64,000 nucleotides of DNA from Epinephelus fuscoguttatus (lineage: Eukaryota; Chordata; Actinopteri; Perciformes; Serranidae), in assembly GCF_011397635.1 (NCBI RefSeq), contig NC_064761.1:39892143-39956142 (forward strand), in the 5' to 3' direction. A model generated the notes under the pieces. The model did no database searches, was not told the origin of the DNA, and was given only the letters and a program-made list of their open reading frames with translations. The position numbers and the translations under genes are program-made. Below are positions 1-37,042 of this stretch, piece after piece. How positions within the stretch are numbered: position 1 is the first letter of the stretch; every line of letters starts with the position of its first letter.

Positions 1-124
1 GCAGGTGGAGGATGTGAGGTCACCCAGCCCGATAGACAGTTTCTTCATGGTGTGATCAGTAATCTTCTCGCACCCTGACAAATCCAGGTGCTCCAGAGAG
101 AGACACGCTCCGAGAGACGACCAA
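1..124 (-). CDS. fbxl5: fbxl5 coding exon 9, cut by the window edge
   Basis: Acceptor ttacag at 130-125. Open to position 1 and encodes [20 protein letters not shown], a leucine-rich repeat. No donor is seen, so the exon continues outside the window. Confidence 0.93.
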
Positions 125-3100
125 CTGTAAGAGGATAGCAAGGACAATGAGATGAGTTTCCTGTAGTTAAAAAAAAGGGCTGGCCCTAGGCAAATTGTGT
201 AATGATATTTTAGTAATGACTTAATATATTTACCTGTCAAATGCACAATCTGTAACATCAGTCTGAGTCAGGTCCAGGTGAGTAATATTGGGGCAGAAAC
301 TGAGCATCTGGCGCACCTGAGAAGAAGACATGACATTTCAGACTTGACTCAGTCTTCATAATCGGGTATCGTCAATTTTAGTGTCAAAGTGAGAACTTCA
401 TACCATTTTACTCGAGACTGTGGAACTGTAGGCCAGAACAATGGACTTGACAGACGGACCCACAGCTGGCAGGAGGTTCTGGATAATCCCATTCAGAAGC
501 CTCTTTTCTCGCTTAGCAGTGCTTATGGCCAGGGAGCCCTGTGTTTGGCCCGACACATCTTAAAAAAGACAATGAACAAGAACATTCTCAGTCTGTACAG
601 AAGTAAATTTTAATCATCACCTTTAACAAACGGACAGCGAGGCACAACCTATGGCTTGCTCTATTTATTTACCTTTTTGCCAGAGTGCAGCTGGAGAGAA
701 GGTGAATTAAGGTGACTGAATTCACGATAACAGCATGTGAGCAAATTTGGAGTGGCCTGCCCGAGGGTGCTGGGCAAATACATTTGTTTTTTCTCACGCT
801 TTACTTTAAATCCACGAGATAATCAAATATTAGAGATGTCAAAACCTCCCAGCCCATGCCTTTTGATACTAGTTTTAAATAAGATATATTTTAGTAGACT
901 TTGAGGTGTCTAATCTGTTTATGACACAAACCTCTTTACATTTGACCAGTGTAAAAATCAGTGGACATTGTGTTTGTAAGGGCACACTGGTGATTTAATA
1001 GTTTTCCAACATGATCATCTTCAGTTAATAACATTGGCATGTACTTTGCTTACAACAAAACCTCACCAGACTCATCAACATCAGCATCCTCATCCCATTC
1101 CTGATAGGCCCGACCCTCATTCTGCCGACTCTTCACCCACTCCTCATCTGGCTCCTGGTCCAGATCCCCAGGGGGGCCGCTATAATAATCACCTACATTA
1201 GAGAGAAAAACATTTATTAGCAGAGGACCACCACTGCATAAATTAATGCATGTCAAGTATTTTTTGCAGGGTACATTTAGCCAAGTCAGCAATATTTTGT
1301 TCCTTGAGGTAATCAACAGCTGTCAGCAGCCTACCTCTGGCCCAGCGCACAGGGTAGAGGTGCCTCCACAGAGAGCCAGTCTTGGCCAGGTCTGACCAAG
1401 AGCTGCACACTTGACTGCAGCGACACAGATCTTCAGGGCCCAAATAGTGGAACAGCCTCAGCATGATTTCTGTGGGAAGCTGGGAGATGTGGGTTGAAGA
1501 ATTCTTGTTCTTTTCCAGTTCTGTGGAAGAGGACAAAACAGCTTTATTTGTCACTGACTTAAAAACCGAAATTATCAAATGCATATTTTATAAATGCAAT
1601 TCGCTTTCCAAGACTATTTATCCTTTAATGAAACTAATGACTTAAGTAGGTTAACATGGTGCAGCGTAGACATAGACCTTTTTGACATGTCACAATATAG
1701 AAGCACAGGTGTTAATGATAAAATTAAAGATGGCCGAAAGCCATTTACCTTGGTTTCCTTAGTTTAAAGGTCCTGCTTGTGTACATACTGTCTCACTGCC
1801 ACAATGGCGTGGCTTACTGGGACACTTGACTAGGACAGAGCAATTGTTTATGCTATTATTAACACCTGAGCTTTTTTATGACAAGTTAAAATGTCATCTG
1901 TTGGAAAAAAGCTTATTTTACTGCAAGTGCTAGACAATGTTGGGGCTTCAAATATCTATTTCTTTATCCATCAACCTTTTCAATTAGTTGTTTACTAATG
2001 AGGTCTAGCTTGTTTGCATAAAAAATAGTTACAACACTGGGTAACATGTTCACTAACCATAATCTGTCTTCTCGTGGTCAGCATATTTAAAGGCTTTCTG
2101 CAGCTCCTCCGCCTGGCTCCACAAACTGAAGCCCTTCAGCACCTCAGCGGCACAATCCCATTGGTGTTGGTTGCAGTGTTGTGCTATCACCTGTTTCTTG
2201 ATGTCCTTGAGCTCCTCGTAGGTGAAGTACTGCATAAGCATAGGCTGAAACACCTGCAACGACTCTCCTTGGTTATAAACAGCTTGCAACAGTGTCATTC
2301 ACAGGGGTATGAGCATACATGTTTTTGAAAATGTTTCCTTAGGGATTATTGTTTATGTCTTTTCCCTTTGTTGTTATGGAACACAATTTAGTCTTACCCA
2401 TGCTTTAGGGAATCAATTAATCAAAAGATATTTATATTAACAGTAAATAGGAATTTGAACATCTTGTACCTCTTCTTCTTCCTTCATGTGGGGCAGAAAG
2501 TCTTGTGTGAAAGCCTCTAGTCTCTCCTTCAGTTGCTGGGCATAGTTAAGCTGCTCATATTCACTCTAAAAACACACAGCAATTATTAATTCATGGGATC
2601 TCTTAAACATGTCAGCTGACACTTCTTCACAATCCTGTCTGCATCATCTAGCACATGTATTTTTTTTATACATGGCACATACAATTCATAGCCTTGTCAG
2701 AGTCTCTTTAGGAAATGAGGAAAATTCAAAAAAGGTCATCCAGCTGAACACAAATAACTCAGCACAACATTATTCATATCAGTAGAAACATCTTTCCTCT
2801 AGGACAGTTCTCAACCCAAAGATACAGAATGTTCCTTTCTGTTTTACAAACTGTCTGGAGCAGAGCGGAAGTTAAGATTTACACAATTGCATCATTCTGG
2901 AAAGCCCATTTTTGGTGGGCCAATGGCTTGAGAGAGAACAATAACTCTTCTATCTTGTTAAGCAGGTCACAAAAACACAACCCCACCTTTCTTATACAAA
3001 CCAGCACAATTCTTTCTCAGCTGACCTTTTCCTTATAAATAAATACAATTTCAAGTGACAAAAACTTAGAAAAATGGATGCTAAAACTTGTAAAGGGCTT

Positions 3101-5068
3101 TAAAAAAAAGTTGTATTTCAAAAGATACAGATTTATTTCCAATCTGTACATTTAACGTACATATGAAAATAACAGCTCTTCTGTTGTTGGTACTGCAATC
3201 TGGCTATGTGATATTTATTCTAATGACAGAGTGTTACCCCACCATTGAGCAACAACTATCAGCTAAGCTCTGCAGAGCTTATATATGTGTTCATTTCAAG
3301 TAAAGCCTAGGTGCAATCTAGGGCCATGGCAGGACAATAAACTTTTCTATAATGCCTTGATGCATGTTTACCTTGACGTTGTGCAATCCTTTTTCAAAGA
3401 GGGACAACATCTCTGAGAGTTTGTTGTCAGAATGCACGTTGTACACAGTGCAGCAGCGCTGTTGCAACAGGCCGATGATGTACTCGTTCTCAATTTGTTC
3501 GTGCATCTTGAACTCCTTAAAGGTGGCACACAGTGACTGAAGAAATGAGCGGAAATCATTGTTGTTGGAGAAGTTGGTTTTTGACAACTGTGGAAATAAA
3601 ACAAAGAAACAATCATTTATTATAAAATGTAATGTCACAAGTGTTTATAGTGATACCCATGTAATAAATAAAATAATTAGCACCTGCTGCAGTGTGACAG
3701 AGAATGTAATCTTAGACGGCTAATAACAATACTATACTGCACCATACTGTATTTTAACTTATACTAGATCAGTGGTTCCCAACTAGTCCAGCCCCGGGGC
3801 CCAGATTTGTCCCTAGTCATTAGTTCAAGGTCCACACAGTTTAACACCTCAGTATCATACTTGTGTTTGGACATGTTGTCGAGCTAGTTTGCTGTCTCTG
3901 TTAAGTAGCTGTCCATTTGTCACTCATGCTACAGCAGGAAACAGCACTTCAAAATAAAAGCTCTGTGCCAGAAAGTCACTGTAAATAAATGGACCTGCGA
4001 TCCACTTTTGGACCAGCTGGGAACCACTGTACTAGATTATATTATATTTATATTACTACCATTACATTGAACCTTTGACTATGTCTTGTACCTCACATGT
4101 ACTTTGGTACATCATACTATACTATGTACACATCGTACACTACATTTCTATTTTACTTTATTAATACAGACAACACTAAGTGATATTACTTAACCACAGC
4201 ACACATTATTCTACTGTGTTGTTTACGTAACACTAGACCAGCTGTTATTAATCATACAGTATAACTTTATCTCATAATTTGCCACTTTAACTTGAATTGC
4301 CCTTGTATAATCCTTTTTTTCTACTCTTACACAAGTTGTACATGGCCTAGCTCTTATTTCATTTACTTATTTTGACTTCTCTGTGTATTTGTACTTCTGT
4401 ATGTCTTAATGCTGCTGCAACACTTTGACTTTCCACTCAGGGCTTCTGTAACGCTACAGTGTCACGTAGCTCACGTTTGCACAACCGTCGTAATTACATG
4501 ACGCTATCTACTGTCACTGAGTTTACCTGACTTGTCGAAATTTTAACATACAGCCTGAACGTCTCCAATGTTATAAAACAGTTGGTGGAAACATGACAGA
4601 GTGCTCTGAGATGCTTTAAGAATGTTGCATAACAAGGTATCTTGTAAATTGGTTAAGCTAGCTAAAGCAGTTAGCAAGCCTTAGCTGTGTATCGATAAAC
4701 ATGTTTTCTTAAAAGTGCAACCCGATACGTTTAAGTGCTTGGTAAGCAAACACCTCCATGTTTGGCTAACTTCACGTTTATAAGTCTAACCTCGAAGCTA
4801 CCAAACGGTCCCAATGTAGTCGCTAGGCGTGATAGTCCATCTGCTTCGACTGACTCAATCGTTACAGAAACAAGCTAACGCTAGCTGGCGTGCTAACTGG
4901 CGTTCACTCGTCCGCTGGCCACACGCACTTCATATATTCCTTTATAAAACACCAAATTGACAACCGACATTCATTTATACAGACCTTTTCGCAGTACAGG
5001 CCCACCAGCTGCTTCATTCGCCAGTGTGGGCCAGTAAAAACATCCACCTCGTCCGGAAAAGGGGCCAT
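1..5068 (-). CDS. fbxl5: F-box and leucine-rich repeat protein 5, N-terminal part (gene runs off the left edge)
   Basis: Nine coding exons in transcript order: 5068-4985, 3587-3372, 2565-2470, 2253-2058, 1520-1335, 1192-1067, 558-404, 316-234, 124-1. All have GT-AG borders and phases join into about 422 residues. Residues 1-160 form the hemerythrin-like domain. The seven iron ligands I recall for human FBXL5 are all at the same numbers: H15, H57, E58, E61, H80, H126, E130. An F-box follows at about 210-253 ([13 protein letters not shown]), then an acidic linker ([11 protein letters not shown]), then leucine-rich repeats ([23 protein letters not shown]). Known role: substrate receptor of SCF-FBXL5, which degrades IRP1/IRP2 when iron and oxygen are plentiful; the hemerythrin domain senses iron. 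The C-terminal repeats and Fe-S cysteines lie outside the window. The start at 5068 gives the expected [12 protein letters not shown]-terminus. Identification is firm; transcript ends are unknown. Confidence 0.96.
234..316 (-). CDS. fbxl5: fbxl5 coding exon 8 (residues 354-380)
   Basis: Acceptor cttctcag, donor GACAG/gtaaat. Encodes one leucine-rich repeat, [17 protein letters not shown]. Confidence 0.94.
404..558 (-). CDS. fbxl5: fbxl5 coding exon 7 (residues 302-353)
   Basis: Acceptor tttttaag, donor AAAATG/gtatga. Encodes [16 protein letters not shown] and [13 protein letters not shown] at the start of the leucine-rich repeats. Confidence 0.93.
1067..1192 (-). CDS. fbxl5: fbxl5 coding exon 6, acidic linker (residues 260-301)
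   Basis: Acceptor aatgtag, donor TCTG/gtgag. Encodes [20 protein letters not shown] and the acidic stretch [11 protein letters not shown]. Confidence 0.94.
1335..1520 (-). CDS. fbxl5: fbxl5 coding exon 5, F-box (residues 198-259)
   Basis: Acceptor cttccacag, donor CCAGAG/gtag, phase 1 to phase 1. Contains the F-box that binds SKP1 ([20 protein letters not shown]). Confidence 0.95.
2058..2253 (-). CDS. fbxl5: fbxl5 coding exon 4 (residues 133-197)
   Basis: Acceptor gttgcag, donor TATG/gttag, ends in phase 1. Encodes [15 protein letters not shown] and the end of the hemerythrin domain. Confidence 0.94.
2470..2565 (-). CDS. fbxl5: fbxl5 coding exon 3 (residues 101-132)
   Basis: Acceptor tttag, donor GAAGAG/gtac, 32 whole codons. 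Carries the last iron ligands H126 and E130 in [10 protein letters not shown]. Confidence 0.94.
3372..3587 (-). CDS. fbxl5: fbxl5 coding exon 2 (residues 29-100)
   Basis: Acceptor ttccacag, donor GTCAAG/gtaaac, 72 whole codons. Carries hemerythrin ligands H57, E58, E61 (in [10 protein letters not shown]) and H80. Confidence 0.95.
3770..4029. mobile_element. Non-autonomous hAT element with perfect 8-bp target duplication, in fbxl5 intron 1
   Basis: Terminal inverted repeats CAGTGGTTCCCAACT and AGCTGGGAACCACTG flank 260 bp. The same 8 bases, tactagat, lie directly on both sides (3762-3769 and 4030-4037), the signature of hAT insertion. Related damaged copies are at 33680, 35565 and 36841. No coding sequence. 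Confidence 0.88.
4985..5068 (-). CDS. fbxl5: fbxl5 coding exon 1 (residues 1-28)
   Basis: Begins with the ATG at 5068-5066 and ends GAAAAG before gtct. Encodes [16 protein letters not shown]..., including iron ligand H15. Confidence 0.93.
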
Positions 5069-5084
5069 CTTTACACACTGAAGC

Positions 5085-5150
5085 TCAGTGCGTCATCTGC
5101 ACAGTCGCAGATACAATCGAACTGGGAGGCTGCGCGTGCGAGCAGCTCAT
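5085..5150 (-). other. Upstream ORF in the probable fbxl5 leader
   Basis: An ATG at 5150-5148 opens a 21-codon frame ending TGA at 5087-5085, 16 bases before the fbxl5 start. It would be in the mRNA only if transcription begins left-strand upstream of 5150. The transcription start is not visible. Confidence 0.4.
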
Positions 5151-5339
5151 GTGACCGCAGGTTATGAATATGGACGTGTTAGATTTCCTCCGCCTCCACC
5201 TGTTTATTTACTGCTGCACTGGGCAGGGATTCAAACATGCGAGCATGCATATATCACATATATCTCTTCCTTACCAATCGCCCCATGTTGGTTTACATCT
5301 AAGTGTCTGCCTAGGGCCTACAATCCTACTTGAGGCAGC

Positions 5340-5735
5340 TGCGTCAATATAGATAGTGTAGGGGCCCATGGGACAAGGGGCCCTTACAGAGAGCAGGCCC
5401 TCCAACAGCATGATGGCCAGAGAACAGGCTCCTGTAACTCATTCAGACTGCCACCTCATTAATATACCCATTTCCCAGAAGAACTAATGTTTACTGCAAA
5501 TTTATTATGTTGATCTGTTCTGTACACACGACATCTATTGCACGTCTGTCCGTCCTGGAAGAAGGATCCCTCCTTAGTTGCTCTTCCTGAAGTTTCTTAA
5601 AGGGTTTTTTATGGGGAGTTTGTTCTTATCTGCTGTGAGGGTCCATGCTGTCGTATTCTGTAAAGCTCTCTGAGGCAACTTGTGATTTGTGATACTGGGA
5701 ATTAAAATCTAATTGAATTCTAATTGAACTGTTAT
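5340..5735. repeat. Decayed fish repeats: GGGGCCC-rich fragment followed by a LINE-like 3' tail
   Basis: 5340-5475 shares the atatagatagtg-agg start, ggggccc blocks and gattcagactgccacct-like stretch with the element at 6247. From about 5500, sequence such as catctattgcacgtctgtcc, ggatccctcc and an A/T-rich tail (aattgaattctaattgaac) matches a very common fish dispersed repeat I remember as a retroposon tail. The exact family name is not certain. Confidence 0.55.
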
Positions 5736-6246
5736 AGATGTGGGCGTAAATGCAAAACCATCTCCATCATAGTTTATTTCTTTTGTGTGAAAGAGTCAGT
5801 AGCAATCTACTACTCTCACTCAATTTATTTAATTAATCCATTTTATCTAGTACAATAAAGGACTATGTGTTTCTTAGAAATTAATATTATGTAGGCTATT
5901 TATTTTTTTGTCTAAGACTTACTGTGAAAGTAGTTGGTTGGCTTGTGAATTAAATTTCAAGAACATTTTAACACAATGTTGTTTTCAAAAGATCATATTT
6001 GCCTACCATTAGCTATTGGCAGTGGTGACATTTAACTAAGTACATTTGTTAAGTGTACTTAAAGGTTAGAATTACGCCCATTTTCAAAATGCATACATAC
6101 ATACATGTTATTCTAAAACAGCCCCAGGTGAATGTTCAGAGCATATGGGTACATTTTCCATTTCAGAACTGCAAACACTTCAATGAAATAAAATAAAATC
6201 AGACTCCTATTCATTGTCTATGGAGCAGCTGGAGGATCCAAACAAG

Positions 6247-6731
6247 GGGCATAAATATAGATAGTGCAGGCAATGTGATTGCACTGGGGCCCCTGGGGTG
6301 GAGGGGCCTGTAGAGAGAGCGGGCCCTTGCAAGTGATTGAGATTGCCACCTTTGAAATATACCTGTGTACAAAGATAAATGATAAAAAAAAATATTATAA
6401 TATAATGCCATTTGCTATATACGTCCTCAAAAAGGTAAACCTACCTGTGTCATGGTTTTCTTTTTTTAAATATTCAGTAGTGAGTTAAAACAAAACTATG
6501 TGCTTTTTTCTATATAAGCAATAAAATCTATGAATATACTATAAAAACTATTCACTTAAATTATTAATTTCTTACTTTCTTTTATGTTTTTGTCAGATAT
6601 GCAATGATGATTTCTGGGTAGAACATATGTTGATCTTTATTTGTGTCAAGACATTACATGCACAATAGTGTGCACTAGGGCCCATCATAATAATGTGCAC
6701 AGGGGCCTGTAGTAACTTCCTTACGCCACTG
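6247..6731. mobile_element. Decayed non-autonomous DNA element, second copy of the GGGGCCC-rich family
   Basis: The left part (cataaatatagatagtgcagg) resembles 5343-5360. The right end is TTACGCCACTG, an expected hAT-type terminus whose complement would start CAGTGGCGTAA. The left terminus is degraded and no target duplication is visible. Confidence 0.5.
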
Positions 6732-6883
6732 TTTACACCCTATGACATCAGGAGTTTGAAACTTACTTCTCTGGTTTCTGACTTTGAGAGAGAGTAGCTC
6801 AAATTCACAAATACTGATTGAACTTCCCTGAGCCATGAGAATTATATACTGGAATTCTTTATTTAGGTATTGATCCTCTTTAG

Positions 6884-7323
6884 CCCTTTGAAACCTGGAG
6901 CGACATCACTGTCTTTGAACTTTGAACCCTGAGCAAATTGGTGTGATGTCTTTCAAAAACATGAGGAAAAAGGCAACGAGCAGCTTGATAAGAAATATCC
7001 CACAGATTGCAAAAAAAAAAAAAAAGATTTAGAAAATGATTACAAAAAATAGGAATAAATTTAAAAAGCTAGGGAAAATTATATTTATAATTATTATTAT
7101 CACATATTTAAAATTATGGCACAGAGTTATTATCATTTGAAGCACTATTTCCAGGTCATTTCAGTGTTTGTTTCTTTCCTTTTTTTTTTTAAATTTAATT
7201 TTCTCTTTTTACTAATTTCCTGCAAGTTTTTGGGTAATTTCTTCTTTAATTGCTCTTTGCCTTCTTACTGTGCTTTTTGAAAACATTGACAGAAATCAAG
7301 CCACTTTGCTCAGGTTTAAAGGG
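6884..7323. mobile_element. TTAA-flanked MITE, piggyBac-like
   Basis: Ends CCCTTTGAAACCTG and CAGGTTTAAAGGG are inverted copies. The flanks are TTAG (6880-6883) and TTAA (7324-7327), so the target was probably TTAA. CCC termini with a TTAA target fit the piggyBac superfamily. Internal sequence is A/T-rich and non-coding. Confidence 0.65.
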
Positions 7324-7511
7324 TTAAGTAACTGATCTGAATACTTCAGCAACTGGGTAGTCCACCATTCGCCATTAATAATTATTTAAGTAAGGTAAAG
7401 TTCTATGTTTCTGGCAAATTAATACCAAAACGTGACCTAAATCACGGATAAAGTGTCTCTGGTTGTCCTAAAACACGGTGCTAAGGTGTCAGCTGTCGCT
7501 ACACTTCCACC

Positions 7512-7734
7512 ATTGGCTTGTGGTTGCTATGGAAAATGTCCACAGCAACAGTGCCTTTGGGGGTGGGGCCTATGACCGTGAAAGATGATGGACAACTTCA
7601 TCAACCAATTGACGATCGTGAAATCTTCAGTCGACCAATGAAAATGCAGTAAACGATAGCTGTAGTTAGATAGAGAGCGCGAGGACAGCAGCAAGTCTCA
7701 GAACCTCTGTGAGACAGCAGAGAAAAGACTAATG
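7512..7734 (+). promoter_or_regulatory. nek1: Probable nek1 promoter and leader exon 1
   Basis: Three CCAAT boxes (7512-7516 reversed, 7605-7609, 7635-7639) and an X-box-like site at 7523-7536 (GTTGCTATGGAAAA) sit upstream of a strong donor AATG/gtaagt at 7734/7735. That donor fits a short non-coding first exon spliced to the acceptor at 8144. No TATA box was seen and the start site is not defined. Confidence 0.6.
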
Positions 7735-8151
7735 GTAAGTATTAGCCTCCTGATAGCATTTACATAACGCTGCCTATGGCGAGCTACGTTAATTATATTA
7801 CTCGGTGTTGCGTGCACTGACAGCGCATATATTTTATTTAGGGTGGTCTTGGTGTACTGTTTTCCCCAAGCTGCTATGTAACGGTAACGTTAGCTGTCTT
7901 GCTACTAGTTGTATTAGCATGTGTTGTCTGAGCATCACAGCCCGTCTGAGGCAAGAGATGCTTTTCTGTCTGACAACGCTCCATGACGGCGCTAACATTA
8001 CTGTGTATTAACAAGACGACAAGCAATCAGGGTTACTGTAGTTATGCAATATTACAAAGCCAGCGACATTAAATATTTAATGTTATTATCAAAGCACCGG
8101 CTCGAGCTTTGTAATATGTTCCTCACTCTATCCAGTCTTTGCAGATCCAGC

Positions 8152-8175
8152 ATGAGGAGCCAGTCATTTCATTAA
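8152..8175 (+). other. nek1: Short upstream ORF just before the nek1 start
   Basis: In the leader part of the first coding exon, ATG at 8152 opens seven codons and stops with TAA at 8173-8175, one base before the nek1 ATG at 8177. Confidence 0.6.
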
Positions 8176-8176
8176 C

Positions 8177-34487
<26,311 letters not shown>

Positions 34488-35360
34488 TGACTCGAGCAGT
34501 AGTGCTGCTGGCAGCTAGGACAATCTGCTGGCTATCTGATGTCTTCCCATGTCGCACATCATTGGCAGAAGGATCTATGCATGAAGTGTTTGCAGCCACG
34601 CATCTAACAGTGTTTCAGGCACACTTGCATGATGAGTAACTAGTTCACTCGAGGCTGTATTTCATACCTTTGACTATCAGCACCTGAAACTATTTTCTAA
34701 CAAGTGTTCATTCAGAAGTGCATTATCAAATACACGTTCTTATTAACCAAAGTTAACTCCAAGGTTCTGTCAAATGTTTATGAAAGTCTGTATCTGTAAA
34801 TGAATGAAACACATGTATTGTCACATTGATTAAGAGCATAAACTGTTGTGTTTTTCAGTTTGTTGTCGGTTCAGTCGGAATCGGCTGAGGCGTTTTATTT
34901 TGGCGGGCAAAGATCTGATCCTCTCAGGTGCTCTCTTTCTAATTGTCACACACTCGACCATAGCTTCAAAACATAAATCAGGTCACCCTCAAAGCGGGTG
35001 CACCATGATTTACTCAGAACCAGTTGAACCTCCTTTTTCTTACAACTCTTTTCACCGGACACAAAGTGAGATATAATCTAATACATTTTTTCCACATTTC
35101 TTACTGTTTCCCTTAACCCAAATTAAATCAAAGGATTTCTGTGAGACTGCTGTGTGTTGCCAAGTACTGTAGCAAGACTGTGGCATCGGAGTGTTGGTGT
35201 GATTTAGTGGGCCAGGTCAGGCTGATGTTCAGTGCAGGGAGTTGTACTGATGGTGTAAGCAATGGTACAGATGATAATAATAATAATATTAATAATTAAT
35301 ATTTGATTATAAATTAAATGTTGTGAATCTTTATATGAAATAAACACTTTTTTTTAAGAA
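34488..35360 (+). other. nek1: nek1 3' untranslated region with poly(A) signal
   Basis: The first AATAAA after the stop is at 35339-35344, followed by T-rich sequence (35346-35390). This gives an untranslated tail of about 0.87 kb. The cleavage point is inferred. Confidence 0.65.
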
Positions 35361-35564
35361 TCTGAGGACTATTATCTTTTTTTTCTTCTACCATGTACGC
35401 TGTAAGGTATGGCTAAGTGTAGACATATCTGTGCTTACAAATCAGCTGTTTTTATTAACCCTTTCACACCCCCCTCCATCCCAATACATAACTTTTCTAT
35501 AATGTCGAGCTGTGCATTCCAATACCCATAATACCATACTAGCCCATAATACCATACTATATAG

Positions 35565-35735
35565 CAGTGGTTTTGTTTTTTGGCCATGTCATTGATCTAG
35601 GTTGCTGTCTCTGTCTCTCTACAACCGCGAACGACACATAAAGTGCCTCTTTTACAAACTTGACATGTTTGTGGATGACATGAGGTCCATTCAGACCCAC
35701 CAGGTTGACCATGACCCACCAGTTGGGAACCACTA
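35565..35735. mobile_element. hAT MITE, CAGTGGTT family, copy 3 (shortened)
   Basis: Left end CAGTGGTTTTG, right end CCAGTTGGGAACCACT. Between them ggccatgtcattgatctagg and caaacttgac match the family. Flanks ctatatag and atgtatag agree at six of eight positions. Confidence 0.7.
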
Positions 35736-36840
35736 ATGTATAGTATACCAGAAAAAGATTTAGTATGTCCCAGTCCATAATATGTCGAATACAGTATGCC
35801 AAAAATACCAGGATGTTCTACTACATTCGGTCCGATTTTGCAGTGTGCAAGCCAGCATGCTTTTCTGGCTGTTCTGACCCACAATCCTCTGCACAGCGGA
35901 CAATCCATCACATCGACTGAGCTGCAAACAGATGACGGCTTGACAGCTCATTGACAGCTGACTGACAGCTGACTGACAGCTGGCAGAAGTCACAATGATG
36001 AATGACCAGCCGAAACAGTTAAAAAAGGAATAATAACTGATTAAGTCAACAAAATAACATAACTATAAAAATAACAATGAAAGAAAAATGTATTTCTAAT
36101 TTCACTGTTGCAAATATGTTAGAATCTACAATCTAAGCAGTTCTAACTTTAAATACAAACGACGTACATTGCCAAGTAACACCAGCAGAGCACTCCAGGT
36201 CGTTCATCTGGCAAATTCAGTGAGTGGCATTTTTCTATCTCCGAGAAATAAAGACAAGACGGTTGAAGTACATACTGAAGTACATACTGAAAGTAAAAAG
36301 ATAAAGTATGTGATTCAGGACCACCGTAGATTCATGATTACTGGCACCTGACTTCACTCATATGCACAGACTTATTTGATGGTATGTAAATAACCCAATC
36401 AAAGTGTTCCACATCATCTAAAGTGGACTGCTGTAGAGTCACGCCCCCTTTTTAACAAGCATGGCTGACTGTGAGGCACATTTCAGTTTATTAGTCATAT
36501 TTCTTAACCACATATTTGTGTTTAAACTGTTTAAAATATACGTGAGCTGTTACTATTAATTATACATTTCAAAATATATAAAAGATTTATAGCTTTTACT
36601 TTGATTTTGCCCAAAATATCTGTGCATTAGAATTGATGAGGGATCTGAATGTCACCGGAAAATGAGTATGGAAATACTGATCTGATTTCGAATGACACAG
36701 TCAGCTAATAATGCATTGTATCGATTATGTATAGAGAATATTAATCTCAGGAGGTTTTCAATGTACTGTTTTCTGGAGATACTTCAGAAATTGGGGATAC
36801 TTTAGTCGTGATGACAAAAACTTAACAAAATACTTATAGT

Positions 36841-37042
36841 TTAATGTCTCTGTCAAGTAGCTGTCCGTTAGTCACTCACTCTACAGCAAGAAATGACACT
36901 TAAAAATAAAAACGCTGTGCTGAAAATTCACTGTACTTTGAAGTAAAGCGCATTTTTTACAAACTTGACTGTCCCTTGCTGTCCATTAACAACAAACCCG
37001 CAACCCACTTTTGGACCACGACCCATCAGTTGGGAACCACTG
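36841..37042. mobile_element. hAT MITE, CAGTGGTT family, copy 4 (left end lost)
   Basis: tctctgtcaagtagctgtcc, tcactcactctacagca and the right end CAGTTGGGAACCACTG match the 3770 element. The left third is absent. Confidence 0.75.
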
